The notes: generated by a model not told the origin, from the letters alone. A stretch of 64,000 bases of DNA from Clostridiales bacterium UBA4039 (GCA_002382805.1 DGAD01000006.1:100207-164206), one strand, 5' to 3'; positions 48,974 through 56,197 are shown, numbered from the stretch's first letter. Numbers and translations are program-made.

Positions 48974-48995
48974 AAGTTGAGGTTGCCCTCAACTT
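48974..48995 (-). terminator. Rho-independent terminator after rpmE
   Basis: Stem AAGTTGAGG / CCTCAACTT with a four-base loop and a T run on the minus strand, five bases past the rpmE stop. Confidence 0.85.
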
Positions 48996-48999
48996 AATA

Positions 49000-49212
49000 T
49001 TATTCATTGTCATTTTTAATACCATATTTACGATTAAATCGATCAATACGTCCACGCGCTTGAACAGATTTTTGTTGTCCAGTGTAGAACGGATGACATT
49101 TTGAACAGATTTCTGTATGAATTGCTTCTTTTGTTGAACCTGTAACAAATTCATTTCCACAGTTGCATTTTACAGTTGCTTGATGATATTCTGGATGAAT
49201 TCCTTCTCTCAT
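49000..49212 (-). CDS. rpmE: 50S ribosomal protein L31, zinc-binding form
   Basis: A 70-residue ribosomal protein starting at the ATG at 49212 after AGAGGTG. It carries the CxC-x18-24-CxxC-type zinc ligands: [12 protein letters not shown] and [14 protein letters not shown], so it is the zinc-requiring L31 rather than the zinc-free paralogue. The end [11 protein letters not shown] is canonical. It has its own terminator and lies between rho and the DUF1385 gene. Confidence 0.95.
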   Translation of the reverse strand: MREGIHPEYHQATVKCNCGNEFVTGSTKEAIHTEICSKCHPFYTGQQKSVQARGRIDRFNRKYGIKNDNE

Positions 49213-49329
49213 TCTTTTCACCTCTTTCATACATTACTTCTAAACTATTAGACTCTCGTCTGATGAATTCTTGTCCATCTAGACAGCCTACACATTATAT
49301 CATACTGACTCCATCATTGCAATATATAT

Positions 49330-50805
49330 CTAATAATTATTCAATATATTTTTCGATAATTTATGTGCATATTCTTCATTACTATTTGTATCAACAAAAA
49401 CTTTTAGCATACTATCAATAACATCTTCTGCTCGCATATTTGAAGAAACTTTTCGAAGCTTATTAACAGCTTCTAACTCCATCTCACTATACAATAGGTC
49501 TTCACGTCGTGTTCCAGACTTACTCACATCAATCGCTGGGAAAATACGTTTTTCTTGAAGTTTTCGATCAAGAACCAGTTCCATGTTTCCTGTTCCTTTA
49601 AACTCTTCAAAAACAACATCATCCATTTTACTTCCGGTTTCTACAAGTGCCGTTGCTAAAATAGTAAGAGAACCGCCTTCTTCGATATTTCTAGCTGCAC
49701 CAAAAAATTTCTTCGGCATATGAAGTGCTGCAGGATCCAAACCACCAGAGAGCGTTCTTCCACTTGGTGGAATAATTAAGTTATACGCTCGTGCCAATCG
49801 CGTGATGCTATCTAGCAATATCACAAGGTCTTTTTTTTGTTCGACCATTCGCTTTGCTCGTGCAAGCACCATCTCAGATACTCGTTTATGATGCTCTGGA
49901 AGCTCATCGAATGTTGAATGAATAACTTCGACATTTTCCCCCAAAATAGAGCGTCGTATATCGGTGACTTCTTCCGGTCGCTCATCAATAAGTAATACAA
50001 TCAATCCTACATCCGGATGATTTTTTGTAATCGCATTGGCAACTTTTTTAATGAGCGTTGTCTTACCAGCTTTTGGAGGTGAGACAATCATCCCACGCTG
50101 TCCTTTTCCGATAGGAGCAATAAAATCCATTAGGCGCAGTGCATAATCATCGGAACGTGTATTTAAATTCAACCGTTCATTTGGGAAAATAGGCGTTAAT
50201 TCTTCGAACTTAGGGCGTACAGCTGCTTTTCCAGGATCATCTCCATTAACTGACTTAACAAATAATAGCGCTCTGAATTTTTCCTTTTCTTTAGGTATAC
50301 GAATATTACCTTCAATAATATCTCCAGTTCTTAAACTAAAACGTCGTATTTGAGACGGAGATACATACACATCGTCTTCACCAGGCATATAGTTCTCGCT
50401 TCGAATAAATCCAAAACCATCTGGAAGTACTTCTAATATTCCTTGGGCAACTTCACCACTATCTAAGGCATTACTTGACTTTGACTTTGCCGGCGTCTTA
50501 TGAACGGATTTTTGTGGAGCAACTTCTTGTGCAGGCTCCTGTACGGTCTCTTCACTTATTTCTTCTCTTTTTTCTTTGCTCTTTTTCTCTTCGTTTGCTT
50601 GTGAAATCTCTGAATAATTTAATTCACGCGTTTCATATTCTCTTGTTGACTTACGTTTAGCCTTCTTTTCTTCATTTTTCAGTTCAATTTCAGCTAATAA
50701 TTGAACCAATTCAACCTTTTTAAAGTTTTTTACATCAAGTATACCTAATTCCGTGGCTATTTCACGCAACTGTGCAACCTTCATCTTCGAATAGTTCGTT
50801 TTCAA
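49330..50805 (-). CDS. rho: Transcription termination factor Rho
   Basis: A 491-residue RNA-dependent helicase. I use the TTG at 50805 because AGGAGG lies five bases upstream, giving [17 protein letters not shown]; an ATG upstream has no site. The N-terminal Rho_N helix is followed by a charged insert (about residues 60-125, rich in K, E, S and A) that is typical of high-GC and some clostridial Rho. The cold-shock RNA-binding domain starts with [15 protein letters not shown] and the ATPase has [11 protein letters not shown] and [13 protein letters not shown]. The Q-loop GLDPAAL is also present. Confidence 0.95.
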   Translation of the reverse strand: MKTNYSKMKVAQLREIATELGILDVKNFKKVELVQLLAEIELKNEEKKAKRKSTREYETRELNYSEISQANEEKKSKEKREEISEETVQEPAQEVAPQKSVHKTPAKSKSSNALDSGEVAQGILEVLPDGFGFIRSENYMPGEDDVYVSPSQIRRFSLRTGDIIEGNIRIPKEKEKFRALLFVKSVNGDDPGKAAVRPKFEELTPIFPNERLNLNTRSDDYALRLMDFIAPIGKGQRGMIVSPPKAGKTTLIKKVANAITKNHPDVGLIVLLIDERPEEVTDIRRSILGENVEVIHSTFDELPEHHKRVSEMVLARAKRMVEQKKDLVILLDSITRLARAYNLIIPPSGRTLSGGLDPAALHMPKKFFGAARNIEEGGSLTILATALVETGSKMDDVVFEEFKGTGNMELVLDRKLQEKRIFPAIDVSKSGTRREDLLYSEMELEAVNKLRKVSSNMRAEDVIDSMLKVFVDTNSNEEYAHKLSKNILNNY

Positions 50806-51023
50806 TTTTATCCTCCTATTTAGTTCCATACTTCATTTCACAAATATAACGCATGAAAAATCGCAATTCAATTTTAATCACAGGGATATATTATCTTTGA
50901 ATATTACTTTAGATAACTTGGGATAGTACTACCTAAGATATGAAACCATTATTGTTAATTTCTATACATTAAGTTTATTATACCACAAAATACAGATTAC
51001 ACAATATGTTTATGATGCGAGCC

Positions 51024-52376
51024 TTATATACCTAAAAAGATCCATGCTGCAATGGTAAAAAATATTAAGAGTGTTGTTGCATCTGTTATGGTTGTTATTA
51101 ATGGGCTTGCCATAATTGCTGGATCTAATTTTGCTTTTTTAGCCACAATTGGAAGAATTCCTCCCATCAATGCCGCCATTGTTGTTGTTCCAATTAATGT
51201 CAATCCCACAATAATCGCTAGTTTAACATCTTGACTAAAGAGCATAATACGTAAGAAATTCAAAAAACCTAGCGTAACACCTATAATTACCCCAACACGG
51301 ATTTCTTTCCATATGACTTTAAATAGATCACTAAATTTGATATCTCCAAGAGTTAGTCCTCGAATTACAAGCGTAGAGGATTGAGCACCAGCATTTCCCC
51401 CTGTGCTCATGAGCATAGGCATGACACCAACTAAAACGGTAAATTGTGCTGTTAAATAGCTATGCTTATCTGTAATTAATTGTGAAATTGTAGCTGAAAA
51501 CATCAAAACAACCAACCAAACAATTCTTTTTTTTGCCAACGTAAAAGCAGACATCGACATATACTCATCATCTGAAGGTGCAATGGCAGCCATTAACTGG
51601 AAGTCCTCTGTTGTTTCTTCTTCAATAACATCTACGATATCATCAATCGTTATTATTCCTACTAAACGACGTTCATTATCCACAACAGGAACTGAAAGCA
51701 AGTCGTATTTTTTAAATATTTCAGCAATATACTCTTGATCATCATGAGTATTTACACTAATGAATTCATCTGTCATCAAATTTTCGACTAATTCATCTTC
51801 TTGAGCCAGCACAAGGTTCTTGAGCGATACAATCCCTTCAAGTTCTCTATGTTCTGCCATAACATAACAGGTATATATGGTTTCTTTATCTAGTCCAGTC
51901 TTACGGATGCGTGTCATCGCTTCCTGTGCATTCATTTTTTTATGCAAATCTACAAACTCGATTGTCATCAAGCTTCCTGCAGATTCTTCTGGGTATTTTA
52001 AAAATTGGTTAATTAATGTTCGTTGCTTTTGTGTCGTATTTTTCAAAATCTTTTTTACAATATTGGCAGGAACTTCTCCCAATAAATCCATCATATCATC
52101 AAAATATAGTTCATCTACAATGGCTTTTAGCTCCGCTTCACTAATTAGCGAGGTTATTTCTTTTTGTCTTTCCATATCAATAAGGGGAAATACTTCGACA
52201 GCTTCAGTTTTCGATAGCAACCTGTACACAATTAAAGCTTCTGTTGGCTTCATTGTATCGATAAACTCCGCAATATCTGCAGGCATCATATTTACAAGAT
52301 AATCTTTTAGTTCTGTAAATCGTTTTTCTTGTAACAATTTTTCTAGAAATTCTAATTTTTCTTCGTAACCTTCCAC
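51024..52376 (-). CDS. mgtE: Magnesium transporter MgtE
   Basis: A 450-residue Mg2+ channel. The N-terminal MgtE_N helical domain (residues about 1-130) is followed by two CBS domains (about 135-255, with LVGIITIDDIVDVIEEE) that sense cytosolic Mg2+, a plug helix and five transmembrane helices from about 285. The pore signature LMSTGGNAGAQSSTLVIRGLTLGDI is intact with the Asp-binding DATT near the end. It is the last chromosomal gene before the integrated element. Confidence 0.95.
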   Translation of the reverse strand: MEGYEEKLEFLEKLLQEKRFTELKDYLVNMMPADIAEFIDTMKPTEALIVYRLLSKTEAVEVFPLIDMERQKEITSLISEAELKAIVDELYFDDMMDLLGEVPANIVKKILKNTTQKQRTLINQFLKYPEESAGSLMTIEFVDLHKKMNAQEAMTRIRKTGLDKETIYTCYVMAEHRELEGIVSLKNLVLAQEDELVENLMTDEFISVNTHDDQEYIAEIFKKYDLLSVPVVDNERRLVGIITIDDIVDVIEEETTEDFQLMAAIAPSDDEYMSMSAFTLAKKRIVWLVVLMFSATISQLITDKHSYLTAQFTVLVGVMPMLMSTGGNAGAQSSTLVIRGLTLGDIKFSDLFKVIWKEIRVGVIIGVTLGFLNFLRIMLFSQDVKLAIIVGLTLIGTTTMAALMGGILPIVAKKAKLDPAIMASPLITTITDATTLLIFFTIAAWIFLGI

Positions 52377-52450
52377 GCTATCCCTCCTAACTTATGATTT
52401 TATGTTCTTTCCTTAGAAATATAATACCACATAAGTGTATTCTAAGACAA

Positions 52451-52482
52451 AAAAAATCTATATCCAATGATATAGATTTTTA
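52451..52482 (-). terminator. Original terminator of the tRNA-Arg gene, now separated
   Basis: Stem AAATCTATATC / GATATAGATTT with a T-rich tail on the minus strand, immediately beyond the left copy of the 54-bp repeat. Before integration it would have ended the tRNA-Arg transcript. Confidence 0.65.
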
Positions 52483-52530
52483 TTCTAGCGTGCGCAGAAG
52501 GATTTGAACCCTCGGCCTTCTGGTCCGTAG
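52477..52530. repeat. attL, 54-bp direct repeat
   Basis: This copy is identical to 63267-63320 over 54 bases, from TTTTTATTCTAG to TGGTCCGTAG. It includes the 3' 42 bases of the tRNA-Arg gene (discriminator to anticodon loop). Confidence 0.92.
52489..52530 (-). pseudogene. tRNA-Arg 3'-half remnant
   Basis: The 42 bases from the anticodon loop to the discriminator of tRNA-Arg(ACG) are left at the left junction without a 5' half; the intact gene is at 63279-63352. It is the displaced original 3' end. Confidence 0.85.
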
Positions 52531-52544
52531 TTAGATATATCTAA
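52531..52544. repeat. 14-bp palindrome next to attL
   Basis: Perfect palindrome TTAGATATATCTAA directly inside the left attachment repeat. It could be a recombinase arm site, but nothing further supports that. Confidence 0.35.
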
Positions 52545-52588
52545 ATCATTGAATATAGGAATTTTTCTCATTGATAAGTATTTTGTGT

Positions 52589-52954
52589 CTATAAAGATTG
52601 CATTACCTTTTTAAAGTTATACTTAAGCATTTGAAAACTAAATTCCTCTTTTTTACAGATCATGTCACAAAATCCTATATATTCATAGTCATTGTTTCCT
52701 GCCTGTATCTGGTACGTCGAAAAAACCAAATAGTTGTTTACTTGTATGTTGTCTTCTAGTATAAATTTTCCCGTCTTATTAACCATGGTATTAACCGCTT
52801 GATATTCTGTTCTGTATTGACTTGTATACTCCCTTATAAAATCATCTTTTGTGGGGTTAGTACCATACATGTATATAATTACTGCAGCTAATATAAGGAG
52901 CAGTAATCCGTTCAATACTCCATTAAGAATGTTCTTTATACTCTCATACATCAT
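52589..52954 (-). CDS. Small membrane protein, DUF4359-like
   Basis: A 121-residue protein with one N-terminal transmembrane helix (about residues 13-30) followed by TNPTKDDFIREYTSQY and, later, NYLVFSTYQIQ and YIGFCDMICKKE. The order TM, TNPxKxDF, then a Y-x-S-x-Y strand and a final IGF strand recalls DUF4359 proteins. No function is known. It is the gene nearest attL and is transcribed with the repressor on the minus strand, a typical place for genes expressed in the lysogen, so immunity or superinfection exclusion is conceivable but unsupported. Confidence 0.6.
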   Translation of the reverse strand: MMYESIKNILNGVLNGLLLLILAAVIIYMYGTNPTKDDFIREYTSQYRTEYQAVNTMVNKTGKFILEDNIQVNNYLVFSTYQIQAGNNDYEYIGFCDMICKKEEFSFQMLKYNFKKVMQSL

Positions 52955-52972
52955 ATCTCCCTTTTTCTTTCA

Positions 52973-53320
52973 TTAGCCTGTATTTTTTGATGCAGATGAC
53001 GTTACCCTTCGTTTAGCTATTCGTTCATATGCATCTTCTATTATCATCTCCATTTTTATTAGTTCCTTTTCGTCAAGGTCATTTAGTATTTCTGTTATTT
53101 TGCTGTATTTTTCTTTTGGTTCTTCTTTGTGTACAATGTCATCGGTGTACATCCCAATTGTTTGTGCAACCCTTAGAAAATCTTTAACTTGGTCTGGAAG
53201 TTTCTTTTTCCAATTAGTTAATGTGTTTCTTGATACCCCAAGCTTAACTGATAGTTTTGATTGGCTTTCTGGATACTCTTCAATTAGTTTAGTTAGTCTG
53301 TCTATTATCTCTTTTTCCAT
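52973..53320 (-). CDS. XRE-family phage repressor
   Basis: A 115-residue DNA-binding protein starting at the ATG at 53320 after a GGGGTG site; a longer frame begins upstream but lacks a site. The helix-turn-helix is at about residues 20-45 (SKLSVKLGVSRNTLTNWKKKLP). The C-terminal half has two helices (EKYSKITEILNDLDEKELIKMEMIIEDAYERIA) likely for dimerisation, and no peptidase. It faces a divergent promoter with an operator-like palindrome and so is the best candidate for the lysogeny repressor of the element. Confidence 0.8.
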   Translation of the reverse strand: MEKEIIDRLTKLIEEYPESQSKLSVKLGVSRNTLTNWKKKLPDQVKDFLRVAQTIGMYTDDIVHKEEPKEKYSKITEILNDLDEKELIKMEMIIEDAYERIAKRRVTSSASKNTG

Positions 53321-53352
53321 TAAAACACCCCAATCTTTTTTGCGTAAAACTC

Positions 53353-53381
53353 TTGAGTTGCACAATTGTTTGTGCTATAAT
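53353..53381 (+). promoter_or_regulatory. Promoter of the rightward operon with operator palindrome
   Basis: TTGAGT at 53353-53358 and TATAAT at 53376-53381 with 17-base spacing form a good sigma-A promoter. The spacer contains the inverted repeat GCACAA-TTGT-TTGTGC (53360-53375), a plausible repressor site. A related GCACAA half-site occurs again before rep (60565-60576). Confidence 0.65.
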
Positions 53382-53404
53382 ATATTTATAAGTAGTTTAT
53401 CAAT

Positions 53405-53432
53405 GAGAAAACACCAAAAAGGTGTTCTTCTC
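53405..53432 (+). promoter_or_regulatory. Leader hairpin of the rightward operon
   Basis: Stem GAGAAAACACC / GGTGTTCTTCTC with an AAAAA loop lies in the untranslated leader. No T run follows, so it is not a clear terminator. It may stabilise or attenuate the message. Confidence 0.45.
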
Positions 53433-53471
53433 TATATTGTACCAAAAGTGAGTGTAGAAAGGAAGATTTTA

Positions 53472-53786
53472 ATGATTAAATATGAATTTGAAGGGTTAGA
53501 TGTTGGTAGTTATCAATATAGAATGTTGAAATTAGCTTTAGACAAAGAATTTAGTGATTTTGTTGATGCACCTTTGGACTATTTTTGTAATGTTACTATT
53601 CTTTCTGCAGATGAATCTGCCATTGGTTTAAAGGTTATTTTTTCTGATGTAAGCTATGAATTTGAATTTGCTCCTAAATATATTTCTGTAATTCATAACG
53701 TTGTTGTTTTGAATATAAATCTTTTTGAAATTTTGCGTTATGAAAAAGATTTTCGTAACATACTTTCGGAAGAAGGTCTTTTGTGA
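53472..53786 (+). CDS. Small early protein of unknown function
   Basis: A 104-residue acidic protein beginning at the ATG at 53472, preceded by AGAAAGGAAG. The longer frame reaches back into the divergent repressor region and is discarded. It has a strand-rich pattern (YFCNVTILSADESAIGLKVIFSDVSYEFEF) and no membrane segment. I do not recognise a family. It is the first gene after the promoter and is coupled to the next by a GTGA overlap, so it probably acts early, perhaps in replication control. Confidence 0.65.
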   Translation: MIKYEFEGLDVGSYQYRMLKLALDKEFSDFVDAPLDYFCNVTILSADESAIGLKVIFSDVSYEFEFAPKYISVIHNVVVLNINLFEILRYEKDFRNILSEEGLL

Positions 53787-54061
53787 AATGCTGTAGCTTT
53801 TGTTGCCAAGGTAAGGAAGATATAGACATATGGTATTCGTCAAGAGTAAATAATCTTTACATTTGTAATGCTCCTGAATGTATGGATTACTTGAAGCAAA
53901 TTAGGGAGCAATATAATTCTAGCGTTCGACCACGTAGATATATCACTCAAGGATTTGGAAAAGAATACTTAGAGGAAACTGTCCCGGATGCCGTTGAGGA
54001 CTTCCAAGACTATTTAGTAAGGAAAACGAAACTTGAAGGTACACAGATTAGATGGTGGTGA
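53783..54061 (+). CDS. Small Cys-rich protein, possible zinc binding
   Basis: A 92-residue protein starting with GTG at 53783, overlapping the previous stop codon, with AGAAGG nine bases upstream. The N-terminus KCCSFCCQGKEDIDIWYSSRVNNLYICNAPECMDYL places CxxC and CxxxxC pairs about 20 residues apart, which looks like a zinc ribbon or treble clef (compare ClpX-type zinc fingers). The rest is charged and helical. Unknown family; DNA or protein binding is inferred only from the zinc pattern. Confidence 0.65.
   Translation: MKCCSFCCQGKEDIDIWYSSRVNNLYICNAPECMDYLKQIREQYNSSVRPRRYITQGFGKEYLEETVPDAVEDFQDYLVRKTKLEGTQIRWW
54016..54045 (+). repeat. 30-bp direct repeat, copy 1
   Basis: AGTAAGGAAAACGAAACTTG plus ten more bases is identical at 54250-54279. 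This copy encodes the end of the Cys-rich protein. Confidence 0.85.
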
Positions 54062-54065
54062 TAGT

Positions 54066-54254
54066 ATGGAAAAATTCAAAGATTTTTTATGTGAATTTAT
54101 ATATAGGTTAATTCTAGTTGGTACATTCATATGCGGAATCTGTATACTTACTTTTGTTCTCGAGTTATGTCCTTTGTATATGGTCCCACATGTTCTTTAT
54201 ACCTATATAATCACACTTGTTATTATTATCCTTTTAATGATAAGTAATGAGTAA
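54066..54254 (+). CDS. Small two-helix membrane protein
   Basis: A 62-residue protein from the ATG at 54066 (GGTGGTGAT upstream). Two hydrophobic segments: about residues 13-32 (LILVGTFICGICILTFVLEL) and 40-58 (LYTYIITLVIIILLMIS), with few charges. In filamentous phages such small membrane proteins are minor virion or assembly components, but this gene lies in the early region so its role is open. It starts four bases after the Cys-rich gene stop. Confidence 0.6.
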   Translation: MEKFKDFLCEFIYRLILVGTFICGICILTFVLELCPLYMVPHVLYTYIITLVIIILLMISNE

Positions 54255-54279
54255 GGAAAACGAAACTTGAAGGTACACA
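54250..54279 (+). repeat. 30-bp direct repeat, copy 2
   Basis: Second copy of the 30-base repeat at 54016-54045, 234 bases away, now in front of the next small gene. Its flank is also similar (GGTGATAG), so the 54-bp neighbourhood including the ribosome site was duplicated. Confidence 0.85.
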
Positions 54280-54305
54280 AGTTAAATTATGGTAGGTGAT
54301 AGATA

Positions 54306-54443
54306 ATGCTTGTTTGGTTAATGGATGTTCTATATGCTTCATTCGAATTGGATTTAGGATTGATTGTTTTTATATATTTTTTGTTTTTTTTTGTATCTAT
54401 ATTCAAAATTTCACATGAAAAGCTAACCTCTAGCAAAAGCTAG
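54306..54443 (+). CDS. 45-residue membrane protein
   Basis: A small frame with ATG at 54306 after GGTGATAG, ending at a TAG at 54441. The product has one strong hydrophobic helix, LGLIVFIYFLFFFVSIF (about residues 17-34), and ends in a short charged tail. Its upstream region repeats the one that precedes the 62-residue membrane protein, which suggests that this gene arose by duplication and decay of the same arrangement. Translation is supported by the ribosome site only. Confidence 0.5.
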   Translation: MLVWLMDVLYASFELDLGLIVFIYFLFFFVSIFKISHEKLTSSKS

Positions 54444-54468
54444 TTGTTATAAATTAAACTTTCTAAAT

Positions 54469-54528
54469 GGGGGACTAAGTCCCCCACACTCCTAGTAATT
54501 AATTACTAACCTATTCTAGAGAGGTTAG
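54469..54528. repeat. Cluster of three palindromes upstream of the SSB candidate
   Basis: GGGGGACT-A-AGTCCCCC (54469-54485), TAGTAATTAATTACTA (54493-54508) and CTAACCT...AGGTTAG (54506-54528) follow one another in a 60-base gene-free strip. The first has no T run so is not a terminator. Its GGGACT / AGTCCC arms recur at 55163-55178. Confidence 0.6.
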
Positions 54529-54561
54529 AGTTAATAATAAATTAAAGAAAGAGGTAATAAT

Positions 54562-54927
54562 ATGTTTGGACAAAGTATTAAAACAGTTGCATTTAATGTT
54601 TCAATGTTTGATGGTGTCATCAAAAACCGAGAGACTGGAGAAGAAACATCTGTGGATGATAGTTGTAAATTAACTATTCTTTCTGGGAAGTATAACGATA
54701 CAAATATTAGAGCTAGTGAAGATTCGATTTCAGAAAAGTACGGACGTGAAGTTGCGCAGTACAAGATTACAAAGGAGCAGTTTGACCAGCTCAAAGATTT
54801 GAACTTTCCTGTTTTGGTCGACCTTAATGTCGACTATGTAAATAACAAAATGAACGTGCTTAGCGTGAATAGTGTCCAAGAGATTGACATTGTTGCCAAA
54901 AAGGCACAGACAACTAAGACCGCTTAA
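54562..54927 (+). CDS. Candidate single-stranded-DNA-binding protein (gpV-like role)
   Basis: A 121-residue soluble protein with AAAGAGGTAATA upstream of the ATG at 54562. It is strand-rich and acidic-to-basic alternating (TVAFNVSMFDGVIKNRET, SCKLTILSGKYND, FPVLVDLNVDYVNNKMNVLSV), a pattern consistent with a small OB-type barrel. Position matters: in Ff phages the ssDNA-binding protein gene lies just before the virion genes, as here. No motif proves the assignment; a structural or unknown role is possible. Confidence 0.45.
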   Translation: MFGQSIKTVAFNVSMFDGVIKNRETGEETSVDDSCKLTILSGKYNDTNIRASEDSISEKYGREVAQYKITKEQFDQLKDLNFPVLVDLNVDYVNNKMNVLSVNSVQEIDIVAKKAQTTKTA

Positions 54928-55331
54928 GGTTAATTTCCCATTAACATAAGAAGAAAGCGACTTTACCCTCGAGGACGAATATACCTGTGTCAAGGAAACA
55001 TGGAATACCGGAGAACGAAGTTCGAGGATATGCCGTGAAAGTTCCTTGATGCAGATGGATATTGTCACACTGTCCCCGAAGGGGTAAAGCAACGCTTTAT
55101 CCCCTTGCCTAACGGCGAGTGTTTAAAAGTTTAGGTCAAGCCTTTTTAAAGGCTTGTAGGGTTTGGGACTAGTCCCAAGTAGACCAATAAACGAATCATA
55201 AAAAATTTGATATAGAATCAAAGTAACACGCGCTCGGGATTGAAGCCGAAGGTCGAGACTACAGGCTCGATTTACGAAAGCCCATCACGAAGTGAGCGCC
55301 CAACTCTTTTGTATTAGAAAGGATAATATTG
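54928..55331 (+). other. Structured 404-bp non-coding region; origin/packaging signal or ncRNA candidate
   Basis: No gene fits here, yet several stems occur in a row: TCAAGGAA / TTCCTTGA (54990-54997 with 55042-55049), alternative CCCC / GGGG and AAGGGG-TAAAGC / GCTTTA-CCCCTT stems (55074-55106), AAGCCTTTTTAAAGGCTT (55138-55155), TTGGGACTAGTCCCAA (55163-55178), and a long nested hairpin closed by GCGCTC / GAGCGC (55230-55299) with inner TCGAG / CTCGA. The base composition is richer in G and C than the neighbouring genes. Filamentous phages keep origin and packaging hairpins in such intergenic regions. Confidence 0.7.
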
Positions 55332-55484
55332 ATGGATGAAATAGAAAATGTATCAAAGTCGAAGAAATCAAGAAAACGCTTTACAGTCAATCAGGCTTTA
55401 GAAATAGCCATGTTATTGTACATGACGATGCTTTACGCAAAAATGAATGAAATTCAAGAAGTAATTACAACTCTATTAAATTAG
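55332..55484 (+). CDS. 50-residue helical protein
   Basis: ATG at 55332 with AAAGGATAA upstream; the product is 50 residues. A basic N-terminal segment (SKSKKSRKRFTVNQ) is followed by a helix ALEIAMLLYMTMLYAKMNEIQEVIT that is amphipathic rather than fully membrane-spanning. It precedes the coat gene cluster by about 500 bases. I do not recognise it; a DNA-binding or virion minor role is possible. Confidence 0.5.
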   Translation: MDEIENVSKSKKSRKRFTVNQALEIAMLLYMTMLYAKMNEIQEVITTLLN

Positions 55485-55497
55485 TAAAGGATTTGAC

Positions 55498-55917
55498 ATG
55501 AAAAATGCAGATAATAATAAATTGGTAATTATAATCGTGATAATTGTAGTTTTGGTCTTTGTGTTAAAAGGCTGTGGGGGTAGTTCTGCTGGTGGAAACT
55601 CATCTCCTCCATCATCAAATTATGAGGGTCCAGCTTCAGGTTCTGAAATTGAAGATATTGATTATGATATTTTAAATGAATTTGGTGCTATTCCTGTCTC
55701 TGTTCATAATTCAGATGTTTATGTCGGAACAAATAGGATAAAAACCATTGAATTGATTTATCACCTTAGTAAATATAATAACAAGAATGTATATCTTTAT
55801 GATTGTGGCGGGTATCGGTCAACATGGACAACGGTAAAAGATTTATTATTAGATGCGAATTATACTGTACGCTATACGGAAAATTATGCTCCACTTTCCC
55901 ATCTTTGGGAAAATTGA
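55498..55917 (+). CDS. Membrane-anchored extracytoplasmic protein
   Basis: A 139-residue protein. Residues about 8-24 are a hydrophobic helix (KLVIIIVIIVVLVFVLKGC) ending in LKGC, which is only a poor lipobox because of the Lys; a membrane anchor is more likely. A Gly/Ser/Pro-rich linker (GGSSAGGNSSPPSSNYEGP) leads to a compact C-terminal domain of about 90 residues with VYVGTNRIKTIELIYHL and YLYDCGGYRSTW. The second Cys pair could be a disulphide. It lies directly before the coat genes and is a candidate virion or assembly protein. Confidence 0.6.
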   Translation: MKNADNNKLVIIIVIIVVLVFVLKGCGGSSAGGNSSPPSSNYEGPASGSEIEDIDYDILNEFGAIPVSVHNSDVYVGTNRIKTIELIYHLSKYNNKNVYLYDCGGYRSTWTTVKDLLLDANYTVRYTENYAPLSHLWEN

Positions 55918-55967
55918 CATGCTATAAAGGGATTGAACCTTTATAAATAAATGAAGGAGGTATACAT

Positions 55968-56075
55968 ATGGAAACAACGCCTACTATGTTTACTGAGTTT
56001 ACAACGATGATGGAAACAGCTTGGCCGTATCTTATGACACTGATTTTCGTTGGTTTGATTAAACAAAAGTTATAA
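55968..56075 (+). CDS. Major coat protein candidate 1 (35 residues)
   Basis: A 35-residue peptide with an ideal AAGGAGG site seven bases before its ATG. It begins METTPTMFTEF, has an acidic N-terminal part, a hydrophobic core AWPYLMTLIFVGLI and a basic end KQKL. This acidic-hydrophobic-basic layout is the hallmark of filamentous phage major coat proteins, but the size is well below the 44-50 residues of known mature coats. There is no signal peptide, as in Pf3. A near-copy follows at 56108. Confidence 0.75.
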   Translation: METTPTMFTEFTTMMETAWPYLMTLIFVGLIKQKL

Positions 56076-56107
56076 GATGATTGAAATCTTATAAGGAAGG
56101 AGTTTGT

Positions 56108-56197
56108 ATGTTTGCTGACTTTACAACAATGATGGAAACGGCTTGGCCGTATCTAATGACTTTAGTTTTTATTGGTTTGATTAAACAAAAATTATAG
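56108..56197 (+). CDS. Major coat protein candidate 2 (29 residues)
   Basis: A 29-residue peptide with AAGGAG upstream, starting MFADFTTMMETAWPYLMTL. It matches residues 7-35 of the previous gene at 25 of 29 positions and ends with the same KQKL. Codons differ at many synonymous positions, so the duplication is not recent. A strong terminator follows immediately, as after gene VIII in Ff. Both copies have strong ribosome sites, consistent with an abundant virion protein; which one is the main coat is unknown. Confidence 0.75.
   Translation: MFADFTTMMETAWPYLMTLVFIGLIKQKL

Noticed and set aside
51877..52302. A 141-residue plus-strand frame antisense to mgtE.
   Set aside because: Shadow of a conserved gene; low-complexity Ser/Ile content and no translation signal.
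53100..53471. A 228-residue version of the first rightward gene that begins at 53100.
   Set aside because: The extra N-terminus runs through the divergent repressor gene and promoter; the ATG at 53472 has its own ribosome site.
54469..54485. GGGGGACTAAGTCCCCC as a rho-independent terminator.
   Set aside because: No T run follows on either strand; the motif is kept as a palindrome of unknown role.
56108..56197. The two short peptides as leaderless bacteriocins or toxins.
   Set aside because: Possible in principle, but the acidic-hydrophobic-basic layout, the following terminator and the phage context fit coat proteins better.
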